From: Streptomyces peucetius
Lineage (GTDB): Bacteria > Actinomycetota > Actinomycetes > Streptomycetales > Streptomycetaceae
Assembly (NCBI RefSeq): GCF_025854275.1
Contig: NZ_CP107567.1
Location: forward strand, 3,348,001 to 3,412,000
Length of the DNA: 64,000 bases
Direction: 5' to 3'
A program made the translations under genes and the position numbers. The notes below the pieces were generated by a model that saw nothing but the letters and a program-made list of their open reading frames with translations, had not been told where the DNA came from and ran no database searches. This document shows positions 28,055 through 36,453 of this stretch, piece after piece; the first letter of the stretch is position 1; every line of letters begins with the position of its first letter.

Positions 28055-28789
28055 ATGGGCAGGAGCCGCAGAACACTTCCGGAGGAGCTTCTGCTGCTCG
28101 CTCTGGACCCGGCAACGGGTACCACAGCGCAGCCGCAGTCGCTCGACCTCGGCCTGGCCGGGGCACAGCTAGTAGAGCTGGCTCTGGCAGGACGGATAGC
28201 CCCAGACGGGGATCGTATCGCCGTGGTGATGCCACGGCCGACAGGAGATCCGACCTTGGACTCCGCACTGGAGCTGCTGCGCAGACGCGGCAGTCCGGTC
28301 CGGGCCGTCCACTGGATCGGCGGGCCCCGCCTGGGGCTGCGCCAGATTTACCTCTCGCATCTGGAGCGGTGCGGCATGGTGCATGCCGTGGCGGGCCAGA
28401 TGTGCGGAGTGCTGCCGACGACTCGCTACCAGGCGACGGAGACGGCGATCAGCCGGGACATCAGGGCCCGGCTGGACAGTGCGATCCGCACCGGTGTACC
28501 GCCGGACCCGCGGACCGCGGCGCTCGCCGCGCTGGCCCACGCGGTCGGACTCGGCAAGCACCTGTACCCGGGCAACGAAGGGCGTTCCTCGCGGTCCCGT
28601 CTGCGGGACCTCATCAGGCACGACCCGATGGGCGGTCTCGTCGCGCACGCGGTGATGGACGTCCAGAACGGTGTGGCCGCCCAGCCGCGCCGTAACCAGC
28701 CGGCGGCCCCGAGCGGCCGTCAGCCGGGGCCGGTACCGATGCAGCCGCGACGCGGCAGCGGCATGGCCGCACGCGTCGCCGCACACTGA
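28055..28789 (+). CDS. GPP34-family (Golgi phosphoprotein 3-like) protein
   Basis: 244 residues from ATG 28055 with GGGGAGG upstream (the ATG at 28051 is in another frame). It shows the GPP34 start, RTLPEELLLLALDPATG, and the helical core: SLDLGLAGAQLVELALAGRI, DPTLDSALELLRRRG, WIGGPRLGLRQIYLSHLERC, AALAALAHAVGLGKHLYP. A short Gln/Pro/Arg tail ends the protein. GPP34 proteins bind membranes, in eukaryotes through PI4P; bacterial roles are unclear. It is divergent from the D,D-carboxypeptidase gene, sharing a 242-bp promoter region. Confidence 0.9.
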   Translation: MGRSRRTLPEELLLLALDPATGTTAQPQSLDLGLAGAQLVELALAGRIAPDGDRIAVVMPRPTGDPTLDSALELLRRRGSPVRAVHWIGGPRLGLRQIYLSHLERCGMVHAVAGQMCGVLPTTRYQATETAISRDIRARLDSAIRTGVPPDPRTAALAALAHAVGLGKHLYPGNEGRSSRSRLRDLIRHDPMGGLVAHAVMDVQNGVAAQPRRNQPAAPSGRQPGPVPMQPRRGSGMAARVAAH

Positions 28790-29309
28790 GCGCGGTACCG
28801 ACAGCAGCACAGACGAAGCACCGCACCACCGACCACCGCAACACTGCACGACTGCACGACTGCACGACGCACAGCCGACCACAGGTCCGCCGCACCTATC
28901 GTCCCCGGCGGCCGGCCCGGAAGCCGTAAGCGGAACGCGCGGGGCAGCCACACCGCTGCCTCGCGCGTTCGCATGTCAGGGCACAGCCCGCGCAGCCCCC
29001 GGCCGGGAGCCGTGCAGCCGGAAGCCGCACCTCCGCAGCCGCTCCGCCCTGCCCACTCCCGCCCGGTCGCCGAGACCGCAGCCGCGCAGCCCCGCTGCCG
29101 CGACCGCGACCACCGTCCGCCCGCCCGCCCGGGAGCCGGCAGCCGCCGCCCTGCCTCCTCCGGCCCGGCCGCCGACAACCGGGGGCCTGCCGCAGCTCGT
29201 AGCAGCCGTCGTTCGCGTGTGTGGCCATTTCGCAGCGCGACGACCACCATTGGTGGCAATCTGCTCAGCAGTAGATACGCACAGCTACCCAGCAGGAGGT
29301 GCAGTTTCC
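28790..29309 (+). other. 520-bp intergenic region
   Basis: No supported gene. It starts with short direct repeats (GACTGCAC units near 28,845-28,870) and is otherwise C-rich. The promoter of the HTH gene should lie at its right end. Confidence 0.4.
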
Positions 29310-30179
29310 GTGGCGTCCAACGTCAATCCCACCGTCAGGAGACGCCGATTGGGGCAGGAGCTGCGCCGGCTCCGGGAGATGAAAGGCATGACGGCCGAGG
29401 AGGTGGCGGAGCGCCTGCTGGTCTCGCAGTCGAAGATCAGCCGCCTCGAGAACGGACGCCGCTCCATCAGCCAGCGCGATGTGCGCGACCTGTGCGGGGT
29501 GTACGAGGTCGAGGACCACCGGATCGTCGATTCGCTGATGCAGATGGCGAAGGACTCGCGCCAGCAGGGCTGGTGGCACGCCTTCGGCGACATCCCGTAC
29601 AGCGTCTACATCGGTCTGGAGACCGATGCGGCCAGCCTGCGCGTGTACGAGCCGCAGGTGGTTCCCGGGCTGCTGCAGACGCGGCCGTACGCGGAGGCGC
29701 TGATCGCCGGCGCGCTGCCGGAGAGCGGGACGACCGACATCGAGAAGCGTGTCAGTGTCCGGCTGCGCCGCCAGGAGCGGATCAAGGACGCCGAGCAACC
29801 GCTGCGCCTGTGGGTGGTGATCGACGAGGCGGCCCTGCGCAGGCAGGTGGGCGACAAGCCGCTGATGCGTGAGCAGCTCGAGCATCTGGTGGAGCTGTCG
29901 CAGCAGCCCCATGTCACGGTGCAGGTGCTGCCGTTCGAGATGGGCGCACACCCGGGGATCAACGGGCAGTACGCGATCCTCGAGTTTCCCGACGCCTCCG
30001 ATTCGAGCGTCGTCTACATCGAGGGCGTGACCAGCGACCTGTATCTGGAGAAGGCCAACGACGTGCAGAAGTACAGCGTCATGTACGAGCATCTGCGCGC
30101 CCAGGCGCTGAACGTGGAGCAGACCCGGCAGTTCATTGCCGAGATCGCCAAGGAGTACGCCCAGGGGGGCCCGGCCTGA
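29310..30179 (+). CDS. XRE-family HTH regulator with DUF5753 domain
   Basis: 289 residues from GTG 29310 with AGGAGGT nine bases upstream. An HTH_31 domain (~10-70: RRLGQELRRLREMKGMTAEE, LLVSQSKISRLENGRRSISQ) is followed by DUF5753 (~95-275: YEPQVVPGLLQTRPYAEALI, WVVIDEAALRRQVGD, VTVQVLPFEMGAHPGINGQY). These regulators are paired with small DUF397 proteins in Streptomyces (WhiJ-like systems affecting development), and a DUF397 gene follows 171 bp downstream. Confidence 0.92.
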   Translation: MASNVNPTVRRRRLGQELRRLREMKGMTAEEVAERLLVSQSKISRLENGRRSISQRDVRDLCGVYEVEDHRIVDSLMQMAKDSRQQGWWHAFGDIPYSVYIGLETDAASLRVYEPQVVPGLLQTRPYAEALIAGALPESGTTDIEKRVSVRLRRQERIKDAEQPLRLWVVIDEAALRRQVGDKPLMREQLEHLVELSQQPHVTVQVLPFEMGAHPGINGQYAILEFPDASDSSVVYIEGVTSDLYLEKANDVQKYSVMYEHLRAQALNVEQTRQFIAEIAKEYAQGGPA

Positions 30180-30350
30180 CGTAGGCGGCGGAACCGTACA
30201 CCAGAGCCGCCGTGCGACGGAAGAGTCGCACGGAATATGCCATCCGGTCGAGTGAACGACCGACTCACGCCCGGCACTTGGCGAGTAGCGTCGATCACGC
30301 CAGCGAGAACGTTGGCTCGAATCACATCACTTGCCGGAAGCGGAGCGAAC

Positions 30351-30560
30351 ATGGCAATCCTTCAGGGCGCGACGGAGACCTGGACGAAGTCCTCGTACTC
30401 CACCGGAAACGGCGCGTGCGTCGAGGTCAGGTCCCCCATCGTCCAGGCGGTTTCCGTGCGGGACTCGAAAGTCCCCGCGGGGCCGACCATCACCTTCGTC
30501 CCCGACTCATGGAACGCGTTCGTGAACGAAGTGGGTGACGGCGCGTTCCACCTCGGCTGA
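30351..30560 (+). CDS. DUF397 protein
   Basis: 69 residues. ATG 30351 is chosen because it follows GGAG and starts the domain; the frame is open further upstream without family similarity. The DUF397 signature is complete: TWTKSSYSTGNGACVEVRSP, VRDSKVPAGPTITFVPDSWN, AFVNEVGDG. These small proteins are thought to act with the neighbouring DUF5753 HTH regulator as an antitoxin-like or modulating partner. Confidence 0.92.
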   Translation: MAILQGATETWTKSSYSTGNGACVEVRSPIVQAVSVRDSKVPAGPTITFVPDSWNAFVNEVGDGAFHLG

Positions 30561-30707
30561 GCGCGTCACTGCCCGCAGCGAGCGATCGACGATTACGGAT
30601 CGACGCCACCGGACACCACGAAAGTACCGAGGGCCCTCTCGACTGGTTCGCCGTCCCGGCCGAGGGGGCTCGGCCATGCCCCCCAGGGGCCGGGGCCACC
30701 GCCCCGT

Positions 30708-31562
30708 TCACCGCAGCCGGTCGACGTACCGGTCGGTCCCGGGCACGGTCGGCACGAAAGGCGCCACCAGCTCCACCCGTCCCAGCCCCGACTCCCCGAC
30801 GGCCGTGTCCAGCCCGGTGAAGGTGTCCTCCCAGCACTCCCTCGGGTCCTGCTCCAGGAACCACAGCAGCGTCAGCCGGGTGTCCACGCCCTCGACCTGC
30901 TTCACATACGTCATCCGGTCGCCCGGCAGCGGTGTCGGGCGGAAGACGGTCACCATCGCCGCGCACGAGCCCGCCAGCCTCCCCGGCAGGTGTTTCGCGC
31001 GCAGCCACTCCAGGAGCCGGTCCCGCTGCGCGGGCCCGTCGGCGTCGATGACCTGCACCACCAGGCCGGCGTAGGGGTGGTCCAGCGCGTGGTGGTCGCG
31101 CGGGCCGGCCGCGCCGTCGCGGTAGACGGTGGCCTCGTGGTCCTGGAAGGCCGTGAAGACATGGGTCCGCTGCTGGTGTACGCGTCCGTCGCGGCCCAGA
31201 CGCTTGTTGATGGCGACCGTCCACCTCATGTGGTCGTCGTAGCGGCCCTCGGTGATCCAGTAAACCGAGAGGTAGCACCCGGCGGTCACCGGCTGCGCCA
31301 CCGCCGACGTCTCCGGGTAGCGCAGCAGTTGGAGGTCCCTGGTGGCCACCCAGCGGCGTCCCGCGCAGATCCAGGGCATCGCCATCGCGCCCGCGTAGTA
31401 GTGGTCGTCCTCGTACCAGCGGTTGTACGCGTACTCATGGCCCGGATGCGGCTCCACCATCGTGATCAGGGCGTGGCCGGGACGCACCCCGTACGGGCCG
31501 ACGGCCGCCAGCTCCGCGTACACCTCACTGCGCGTGTCCTGGCCACCGGTGTCCTCGCTCAC
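30708..31562 (-). CDS. EthD/dimeric alpha-beta-barrel-like protein, unknown function
   Basis: 284 residues from GTG 31562 (AAGGGGAGC upstream; seven codons upstream is an alternative). The N-terminal half has an EthD/ferredoxin-like look: ALITMVEPHPGHEYAYNRWY, EDDHYYAGAMAMPWICAGRR, LQLLRYPE, YLSVYWITEG. The C-terminal half repeats the pattern weakly (GLVVQVIDADGPAQRDRLLE; ELVAPFVPTVPGTDRYVD), as in two-domain members. Such domains are small oxygenases, isomerases or degradation-pathway partners. It is divergent from the SDR at 31,708, and the 145-bp gap holds the palindrome at 31664-31680, so both are likely under one regulator. Confidence 0.65.
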   Translation of the reverse strand: MSEDTGGQDTRSEVYAELAAVGPYGVRPGHALITMVEPHPGHEYAYNRWYEDDHYYAGAMAMPWICAGRRWVATRDLQLLRYPETSAVAQPVTAGCYLSVYWITEGRYDDHMRWTVAINKRLGRDGRVHQQRTHVFTAFQDHEATVYRDGAAGPRDHHALDHPYAGLVVQVIDADGPAQRDRLLEWLRAKHLPGRLAGSCAAMVTVFRPTPLPGDRMTYVKQVEGVDTRLTLLWFLEQDPRECWEDTFTGLDTAVGESGLGRVELVAPFVPTVPGTDRYVDRLR

Positions 31563-31663
31563 AGCGCTCCCCTTCCCCGGCACGTCTTACGCCCCCCCGC
31601 GACGCCTTGCCTCCCGCGACGCCTTGCCTCCCGCGACTTCCCTCCTGCGCCGCCCGGACCTAC

Positions 31664-31680
31664 TCTGACGCTCCGTCAGA
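31664..31680. promoter_or_regulatory. Palindromic operator, shared consensus CTGACG-N3-CGTCAG
   Basis: TCTGACG-CTC-CGTCAGA is a perfect 7-3-7 palindrome in the divergent promoter region between the EthD-like gene and the SDR gene, 27 bp before the SDR start. It matches four more sites between 56 and 61 kb. Confidence 0.75.
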
Positions 31681-31707
31681 CAATCCGCCAGCCTGGGGAG
31701 GCGCCGG

Positions 31708-32490
31708 ATGCTGCTCCAGGGCAGGACCGTCATCGTGTCCGGCGTCGGCGCCGGGCTCGGCCACCAGGTCGCGGCAACGGTCGTCGGGAACGGCGGCAAC
31801 GCCGTCCTCGGCGCGCGTACGGAGGCGAGTCTGGCCGCGTCCGCCCGCGAGAGCGACCCCGGCGGCACCCGTACCGCGTACCGGGTCACCGACATCACCG
31901 ACGAGACGCAGTGCGAGGCTCTGGCTGCACTCGCACTGGAGCGCTTCGGACGTATCGACGCCGTGGTGCACGTCGCCGCGTGGGACAGCTGCTTCGGCGG
32001 CCTCCAGGACGCGGACTTCGCGACCTGGCAGGGCGTTCTGGACGTCAACCTGCTCGGCACACTGCGGATGACGCGCGCCTGCCTGCCGGGGCTCAAAAAG
32101 CGCGGCGGTGCAGTGGTGTTCATCGGCACCCAGTCGGCGGTGGCCGCGCCCTCGCAGGTGCGGCACGCGGCCTACGCCGCGTCCAAGGGGGCGCTCACCT
32201 CCGCGATGTACTCCCTGGCGCGAGAACTCGGCCCCGACCGGATCCGGGTGAACACGGTGCTGCCGGGCTGGATGTGGGGGCCGCCGGTACGGGCGTACGT
32301 CCGGTCCGCCGCCCGCGCCGAAGGGGTGCCGGAGGCCGAGGTGCTCGGGCGGCTCACGGGGCGGGTGGCGCTGCCCGACCTGGCCACGGACCGGGACGTC
32401 GCCGAGGCGGCCGTGTTCCTGGCCTCCGACCGCGCCCGCTCGATCACGGGCCAGTCGCTGCTCGTCAACGCGGGCGAACTGATGAGGTGA
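31708..32490 (+). CDS. Short-chain dehydrogenase/reductase
   Basis: 260 residues from ATG 31708 with GGGGAGG upstream. Classical SDR features: nucleotide-binding glycine motif SGVGAGLG (~11-18), a modified NNAG segment (HVAA), catalytic Ser in FIGTQSA, and Y156-x3-K160 in AAYAASKGA. The C-terminus has PGWMWGPPVR and SITGQSLLVNAGE. Substrate unknown; the oxidised alcohol or reduced ketone probably belongs to the pathway run by the regulon defined by the shared operator. A terminator follows. Confidence 0.9.
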   Translation: MLLQGRTVIVSGVGAGLGHQVAATVVGNGGNAVLGARTEASLAASARESDPGGTRTAYRVTDITDETQCEALAALALERFGRIDAVVHVAAWDSCFGGLQDADFATWQGVLDVNLLGTLRMTRACLPGLKKRGGAVVFIGTQSAVAAPSQVRHAAYAASKGALTSAMYSLARELGPDRIRVNTVLPGWMWGPPVRAYVRSAARAEGVPEAEVLGRLTGRVALPDLATDRDVAEAAVFLASDRARSITGQSLLVNAGELMR

Positions 32491-32511
32491 CAGACGCTCT
32501 CGACGCGGCGG

Positions 32512-32540
32512 GGCCGCACCGGCACACTTCCGGTGCGGCC
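32512..32540 (+). terminator. Terminator of the SDR gene
   Basis: GGCCGCACCGG (32512-32522) pairs perfectly with 32530-32540 around a 7-base loop and is followed by TCCTTTTC. Confidence 0.85.
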
Positions 32541-32652
32541 TCCTTTTCACCCTTCTATCGGTCAAGGATGTGAATCCAAGTCATCAAGAAGAACGATTTT
32601 ACTCGGCCTTGACCTGTAGATCCGTTGTTCTGACGCCCCGCCGGGTCCGACC

Positions 32653-32667
32653 ATGAACCGCGTTCAT
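32653..32667. promoter_or_regulatory. Palindrome before the symporter gene
   Basis: ATGAAC-CGC-GTTCAT is a perfect 6-3-6 palindrome 35 bp upstream of the symporter ATG, in an otherwise A/T-richer region. It differs from the CTGACG operator. Probable repressor site. Confidence 0.55.
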
Positions 32668-32702
32668 AAGACGGACCGGACCCCGGACCCCCTGGAGGGG
32701 AC

Positions 32703-34256
32703 ATGAACAGTCTCGACTGGGCCGTGCTCATCGGCTACTTCGGTGTGATGGTCGCGATCGGAGTCTGGTCCCACAAGCGGGTGGACGACGTCAGCGACTT
32801 CTTCACCGCCGGCGGCAAGATGCCGTGGTGGCTGTCCGGCATCTCGCACCACATGTCGGGCTACAGCGCGGTGATGTTCACCGGCTACGCGGCCATCGCC
32901 TACACCTATGGCGTCACGTCGTACGTCACCTGGTCCTTCCCCATCGCCATCGGCATCGCGATCGGCGCCAAGCTGTTCGCGCCCCGGCTCAACCGGGTGC
33001 GGTCGCGGCTGCACGTCGCCTCGCCGCTCGAATACCTCAAGAACCGCTACGACCTGCCCACCCAGCAGGCGCTCGCCTGGTCGGGCGTCCTGCTGAAGAT
33101 CGTCGACGTCGGCGCCAAATGGGCTGCCATCGCCACCCTCCTCTCCGTCTTCACCGGTGTCTCCCTCAACATGGGCATCCTGATCACCGGCGCCGTCACC
33201 GCCGTCTACTGCACCGTCGGCGGGCTGTGGGCCGACGCCCTCACCGAACTGGGCCAGTTCGTCATCCAGTTCGTCGCCGGTATCGCCATGCTCGTCGCCG
33301 TCATGGCCGAACTGGGCGGCTTCAGCAGCCTGTGGACCGTGTGGGACGAGCCCGAACTCGCGGGCCACGCGAAGCCGCTCGCCGGCCCGTACATGATGGT
33401 GTTCCTGATCGCGTACCTCTTCATCAAGACCTTCGAGTACAACGGCGGCATGTGGAACCAGGCCCAGCGCTACATGGCCACCGACTCCGCAAGGTCCGCA
33501 CAGCGCTCCGGCGTCCTGTCCGCCGTGCTGTGGCTGGTCTGGCCGGCCGTGCTCTTCTTCCCCATGTGGGTCGCCCCGCTGCTCATCGAGACCGACAAGC
33601 CCGCCGACAGCTACGCGCTGATGGCGGAACAGCTGCTGCCGCACGGCCTGCTGGGCCTGGTCATCGTCGGCTTCTTCTCCCACACGATGGCCATGTGCTC
33701 CTCCGACGCCAACGCCATCGCAGCGGTCGTCACCCGCGACATCATGCCCGCGCTGTCACGCAAGGCCCGCGAATGGGACACCCGCCTCGGGCTGCTCGCC
33801 GCCCGCTGGACCACGCTCCTCTTCCTCGGCCTGTCGATGGCCATCGCGACCCAGGTCAATTCGCCGTTCTTCGGCGACATCATCACCGTCGTCATCAAGT
33901 GGGTGGCGGGCCTCATGGGTCCGATCGCGATCCCGCTGATGCTGGGCCTGCTGCCGTGGTTCCGCAAGAGCGGGCCGACCGCGGCGCTGCTCAGCTGGGG
34001 CGTCGGACTGGTCACCTTCTGGCTGGTCAACTACCCGATCAGCTGGCAGGTCGAGGGCGGTGTGCCGCTCCAGTACCAGGTGTCCGTGCCGCTCGTGGTG
34101 TCGCTCGTCCTCTACGTCGTCGTCGGCTGGATCAAGCCGGAGGACACACCGGAGCGGGACGAGGTCCTGGCGAAGATCAACGACGACGACAGCGGCGACA
34201 CCGGAGCGGTGGCCCTGGTCCCCGCCCCGCCCGAGCGGGAGGCCACGGCCAGCTGA
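32703..34256 (+). CDS. Sodium:solute symporter (SSS family)
   Basis: 517 residues from ATG 32703 with GGAGGGG upstream. About 13 hydrophobic helices. It begins like SSS transporters (DWAVLIGYFGVMVAIGVWSH) with the family pattern FFTAGGKMPWWLSGISHHMS and GYSAVMFTGYAAIAYTYG. EYLKNRYDLPTQQ and FFSHTMAMCSSDANAIAAV are also family-typical. A hydrophilic acidic tail closes it. Substrate cannot be read from sequence; sugars, organic acids or nucleobases are usual. It sits alone between the SDR terminator and a convergent gene, with its own palindrome. Confidence 0.9.
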   Translation: MNSLDWAVLIGYFGVMVAIGVWSHKRVDDVSDFFTAGGKMPWWLSGISHHMSGYSAVMFTGYAAIAYTYGVTSYVTWSFPIAIGIAIGAKLFAPRLNRVRSRLHVASPLEYLKNRYDLPTQQALAWSGVLLKIVDVGAKWAAIATLLSVFTGVSLNMGILITGAVTAVYCTVGGLWADALTELGQFVIQFVAGIAMLVAVMAELGGFSSLWTVWDEPELAGHAKPLAGPYMMVFLIAYLFIKTFEYNGGMWNQAQRYMATDSARSAQRSGVLSAVLWLVWPAVLFFPMWVAPLLIETDKPADSYALMAEQLLPHGLLGLVIVGFFSHTMAMCSSDANAIAAVVTRDIMPALSRKAREWDTRLGLLAARWTTLLFLGLSMAIATQVNSPFFGDIITVVIKWVAGLMGPIAIPLMLGLLPWFRKSGPTAALLSWGVGLVTFWLVNYPISWQVEGGVPLQYQVSVPLVVSLVLYVVVGWIKPEDTPERDEVLAKINDDDSGDTGAVALVPAPPEREATAS

Positions 34257-34353
34257 CGCGCCCGGGGTGCGGGTGACCGTCCCGTCGGGGCGGTCTCCGG
34301 CACCGCGGCGATCCACGACGGTCTCGCCGCAGCGACGCCGTCGGACGACCTCG

Positions 34354-34905
34354 TCAGACGACTTCGTAGGTCAGGTGGGTCGCCGTCGACGTCGGGAGCA
34401 CAGTCCGCTGCACCAGCGTGCGCGGCGCTCCGCCGGTGAACAGCGGCGTCCCGGCGCCCAGCACGACGGGCGCGAGGTGCAGCGACAGCGCGTCGACCAG
34501 CCCGGCGACGACCGCCGAGCCGACGGTGGCGCCGCCGCCCATGAGGACGGCGTCGGACAGACCGGTGGTGACGAACGTCCAGTCGAGGTCGGTGAGCCTC
34601 ACCGACTCCGGCGGCGAACTCGTCACGACGACGAACGGGGGCTTCCCGACCTCGTCGGCGCCGTAGCCGATCTCGTCGTTCCAGCCGTTCGGACCGTCGA
34701 CCACGTCGAAGAGCCGGCGCCCGAGGACGACGGCGCCCGAACGGGCGGTCGCCTCGCGCAGGACCCGGCGGTCGTCCGGGTCGCCGGAGAACACCCAGGT
34801 GTGCAGGGCCTCGCCTCCGGTGCCCAGACCGTTGTCCGGGCCGGGGTCGGGCCCGGTGACGAAGCCGTCGAGGGAGACCGAGATGTCCGCGATGATTCGA
34901 GTCAT
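34354..34905 (-). CDS. Dihydrofolate reductase/RibD C-terminal-like protein
   Basis: 183 residues from ATG 34905. The family pattern is RIIADISVSLDGFVTGPDPG, AVVLGRRLFDVVDGPNGWND, TSSPPESVRL, VLMGGGATVGSAVVAGLVD and LAPVVLGAGTPLF. These DHFR-fold proteins bind NADPH; most members outside riboflavin and folate synthesis have no known substrate. It converges with the symporter gene. Confidence 0.88.
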   Translation of the reverse strand: MTRIIADISVSLDGFVTGPDPGPDNGLGTGGEALHTWVFSGDPDDRRVLREATARSGAVVLGRRLFDVVDGPNGWNDEIGYGADEVGKPPFVVVTSSPPESVRLTDLDWTFVTTGLSDAVLMGGGATVGSAVVAGLVDALSLHLAPVVLGAGTPLFTGGAPRTLVQRTVLPTSTATHLTYEVV

Positions 34906-35061
34906 ACCAGGGCAGACCGGGTCCGCCGCCAGAACTCATCGCTCAAACGAAGCGGGTTCGAGACGCAGGCGAAGGCCTCGGCGAAAGCGGCCGGCCTCCG
35001 CACTGCGATGCGATGCGGCTGCGCGGTCATCGCCCGGCGACGCACACGCGAGAGACCGGGA

Positions 35062-36189
35062 CTAGGTCAGTTCGGCCGCGCCCCGCGGGTACCGCTGCAA
35101 CCAGCCCGGGGCCGTCGCCGTCGGACTGTGCAGCGCCGGGCCCTGGGTCATCTCCATCGCGAAGTCGTCCGCGATCTCCAGCAGCGTCGGACGCCCCTCC
35201 AGCTCGCACAGCCACGCCGGCGGCAGCGCGGTCTCCCCGTGCAGCGCCCCCAGCAGCGCGCCGCAGACCGCGCCGGTCACCTCGGAGGGGCCGTCGTGGT
35301 TGACGGCGAGCCGCAGCCCGTGCCGGACGTCCTCGCCGACGAGGGCGCAGTAGACGGCGATCGCGAGGCCGTTCTCCGCGAGGTGCGCCTCACCGAGGGA
35401 GGCGACCCGGGCCGGGCTCGGAATGCCTTGCCGTACGGCTCCGAGCGCCTCCTTGAGCGCGTCCGTGACCGGCTGGTGCCCCGGCCGGGACGCCAGCTCC
35501 GCCAACGCCCGCTGCACCGAGCCGTCCAGCGTCTCGCCACGGGCCAGCCCGTGCACGACGACGGCGAACGCGCCGGCCGACAGGTACCCGGTCGGATGCC
35601 CGTGCGTCTGCGCCGCGCACTCGACGGCGAGCTGGCACACCAGCTGCGGCTCCCAGCCCACCAGCAGACCGAACGGCGCCGACCGCACCAGCGCCCCCGC
35701 GTCCCGCGCGGTCGGGTTCTTGGGGGCCTGCAAGGTGCCCATGCTCTCGTCAGCGAGACCGGTGACGGTGTCGCGGGACGGGTTGCGCCGACTGTAGAGC
35801 CACTCCTCGTGGGCGAGCCAGCCGTTGTCCTTGCGGCGCTCGTCGGGACCCCAGTCGCGCTGGGTCGCGGCCCACCGCAGATACGCGCGGTGCACATCGG
35901 TCGGCGGGTGCCAGGCGCCCGTGTCACGCCGCACCTGCGCCCGTATCAGCCCGTCGACGGTGAAGAGCGTGAGCTGCGTGGCGGCCGTGACCGCGCCCCG
36001 GCGGCCGTTGACGGGGGTGAGGTCGGTCAGGCCCTCCGGCCCGTGGACGGCGCGGATCTCGTCGAGGGTGAGTCCGCCGACACCGGCGCCCAGCGCGTCG
36101 CCGACGGCGCCTCCGAGCAGCGCTCCGCGCACCCTCGCGCGGAAGTCCTGCTGCTCGGCACGGCCCCACACTGCTGTGGCTGCGCTCAC
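35062..36189 (-). CDS. ADP-ribosylglycohydrolase-family protein with altered metal site
   Basis: 375 residues from GTG 36189 (GGGAGGAGAGCG directly upstream; 36 codons further upstream lack similarity). The first motif is normal: VRGALLGGAVGDALGAGVGG. Middle helices match the fold (LTLFTVDGLIRAQVR, YLRWAATQRDWG). The second acidic motif, usually GDSDS or GGDTDT before TGA, here reads NHDGPSEVTGAVCGALLGAL, so at least two metal-binding acids are missing. The family removes ADP-ribose from proteins or small molecules using two Mg ions. This copy may be inactive or have changed chemistry. Confidence 0.85.
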   Translation of the reverse strand: MSAATAVWGRAEQQDFRARVRGALLGGAVGDALGAGVGGLTLDEIRAVHGPEGLTDLTPVNGRRGAVTAATQLTLFTVDGLIRAQVRRDTGAWHPPTDVHRAYLRWAATQRDWGPDERRKDNGWLAHEEWLYSRRNPSRDTVTGLADESMGTLQAPKNPTARDAGALVRSAPFGLLVGWEPQLVCQLAVECAAQTHGHPTGYLSAGAFAVVVHGLARGETLDGSVQRALAELASRPGHQPVTDALKEALGAVRQGIPSPARVASLGEAHLAENGLAIAVYCALVGEDVRHGLRLAVNHDGPSEVTGAVCGALLGALHGETALPPAWLCELEGRPTLLEIADDFAMEMTQGPALHSPTATAPGWLQRYPRGAAELT

Positions 36190-36408
36190 CGCTCTCCTCC
36201 CCCACGTCGTCCGGACGAACCCTGCCCGGCCCAGCACTGTAATCGAACGGTAAAGGGCGTCTCGGGGCGCACGGAAGGACCCCCGTGGGGATCGCACGGG
36301 TATGTCGCGTGACGCCGACAGGCGCCGCTTACCGCCTGATTCGTCCGCGAACGGCCAGGAGCGCGCGGGCGGGCGGGCCGGGTTCGTTCCCGACGTGATC
36401 CCGGCCCG

Positions 36409-36436
36409 GCCGCCCGTGGTGCAGGAGCCGGGCGGC
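36409..36436 (-). terminator. Terminator candidate of fbiC
   Basis: GCCGCCCG (36409-36416) pairs with 36429-36436 around a 12-base loop, 17 bp past the fbiC stop. No T-run. Confidence 0.45.
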
Positions 36437-36453
36437 GAGGCGGGGCGGGGCGT

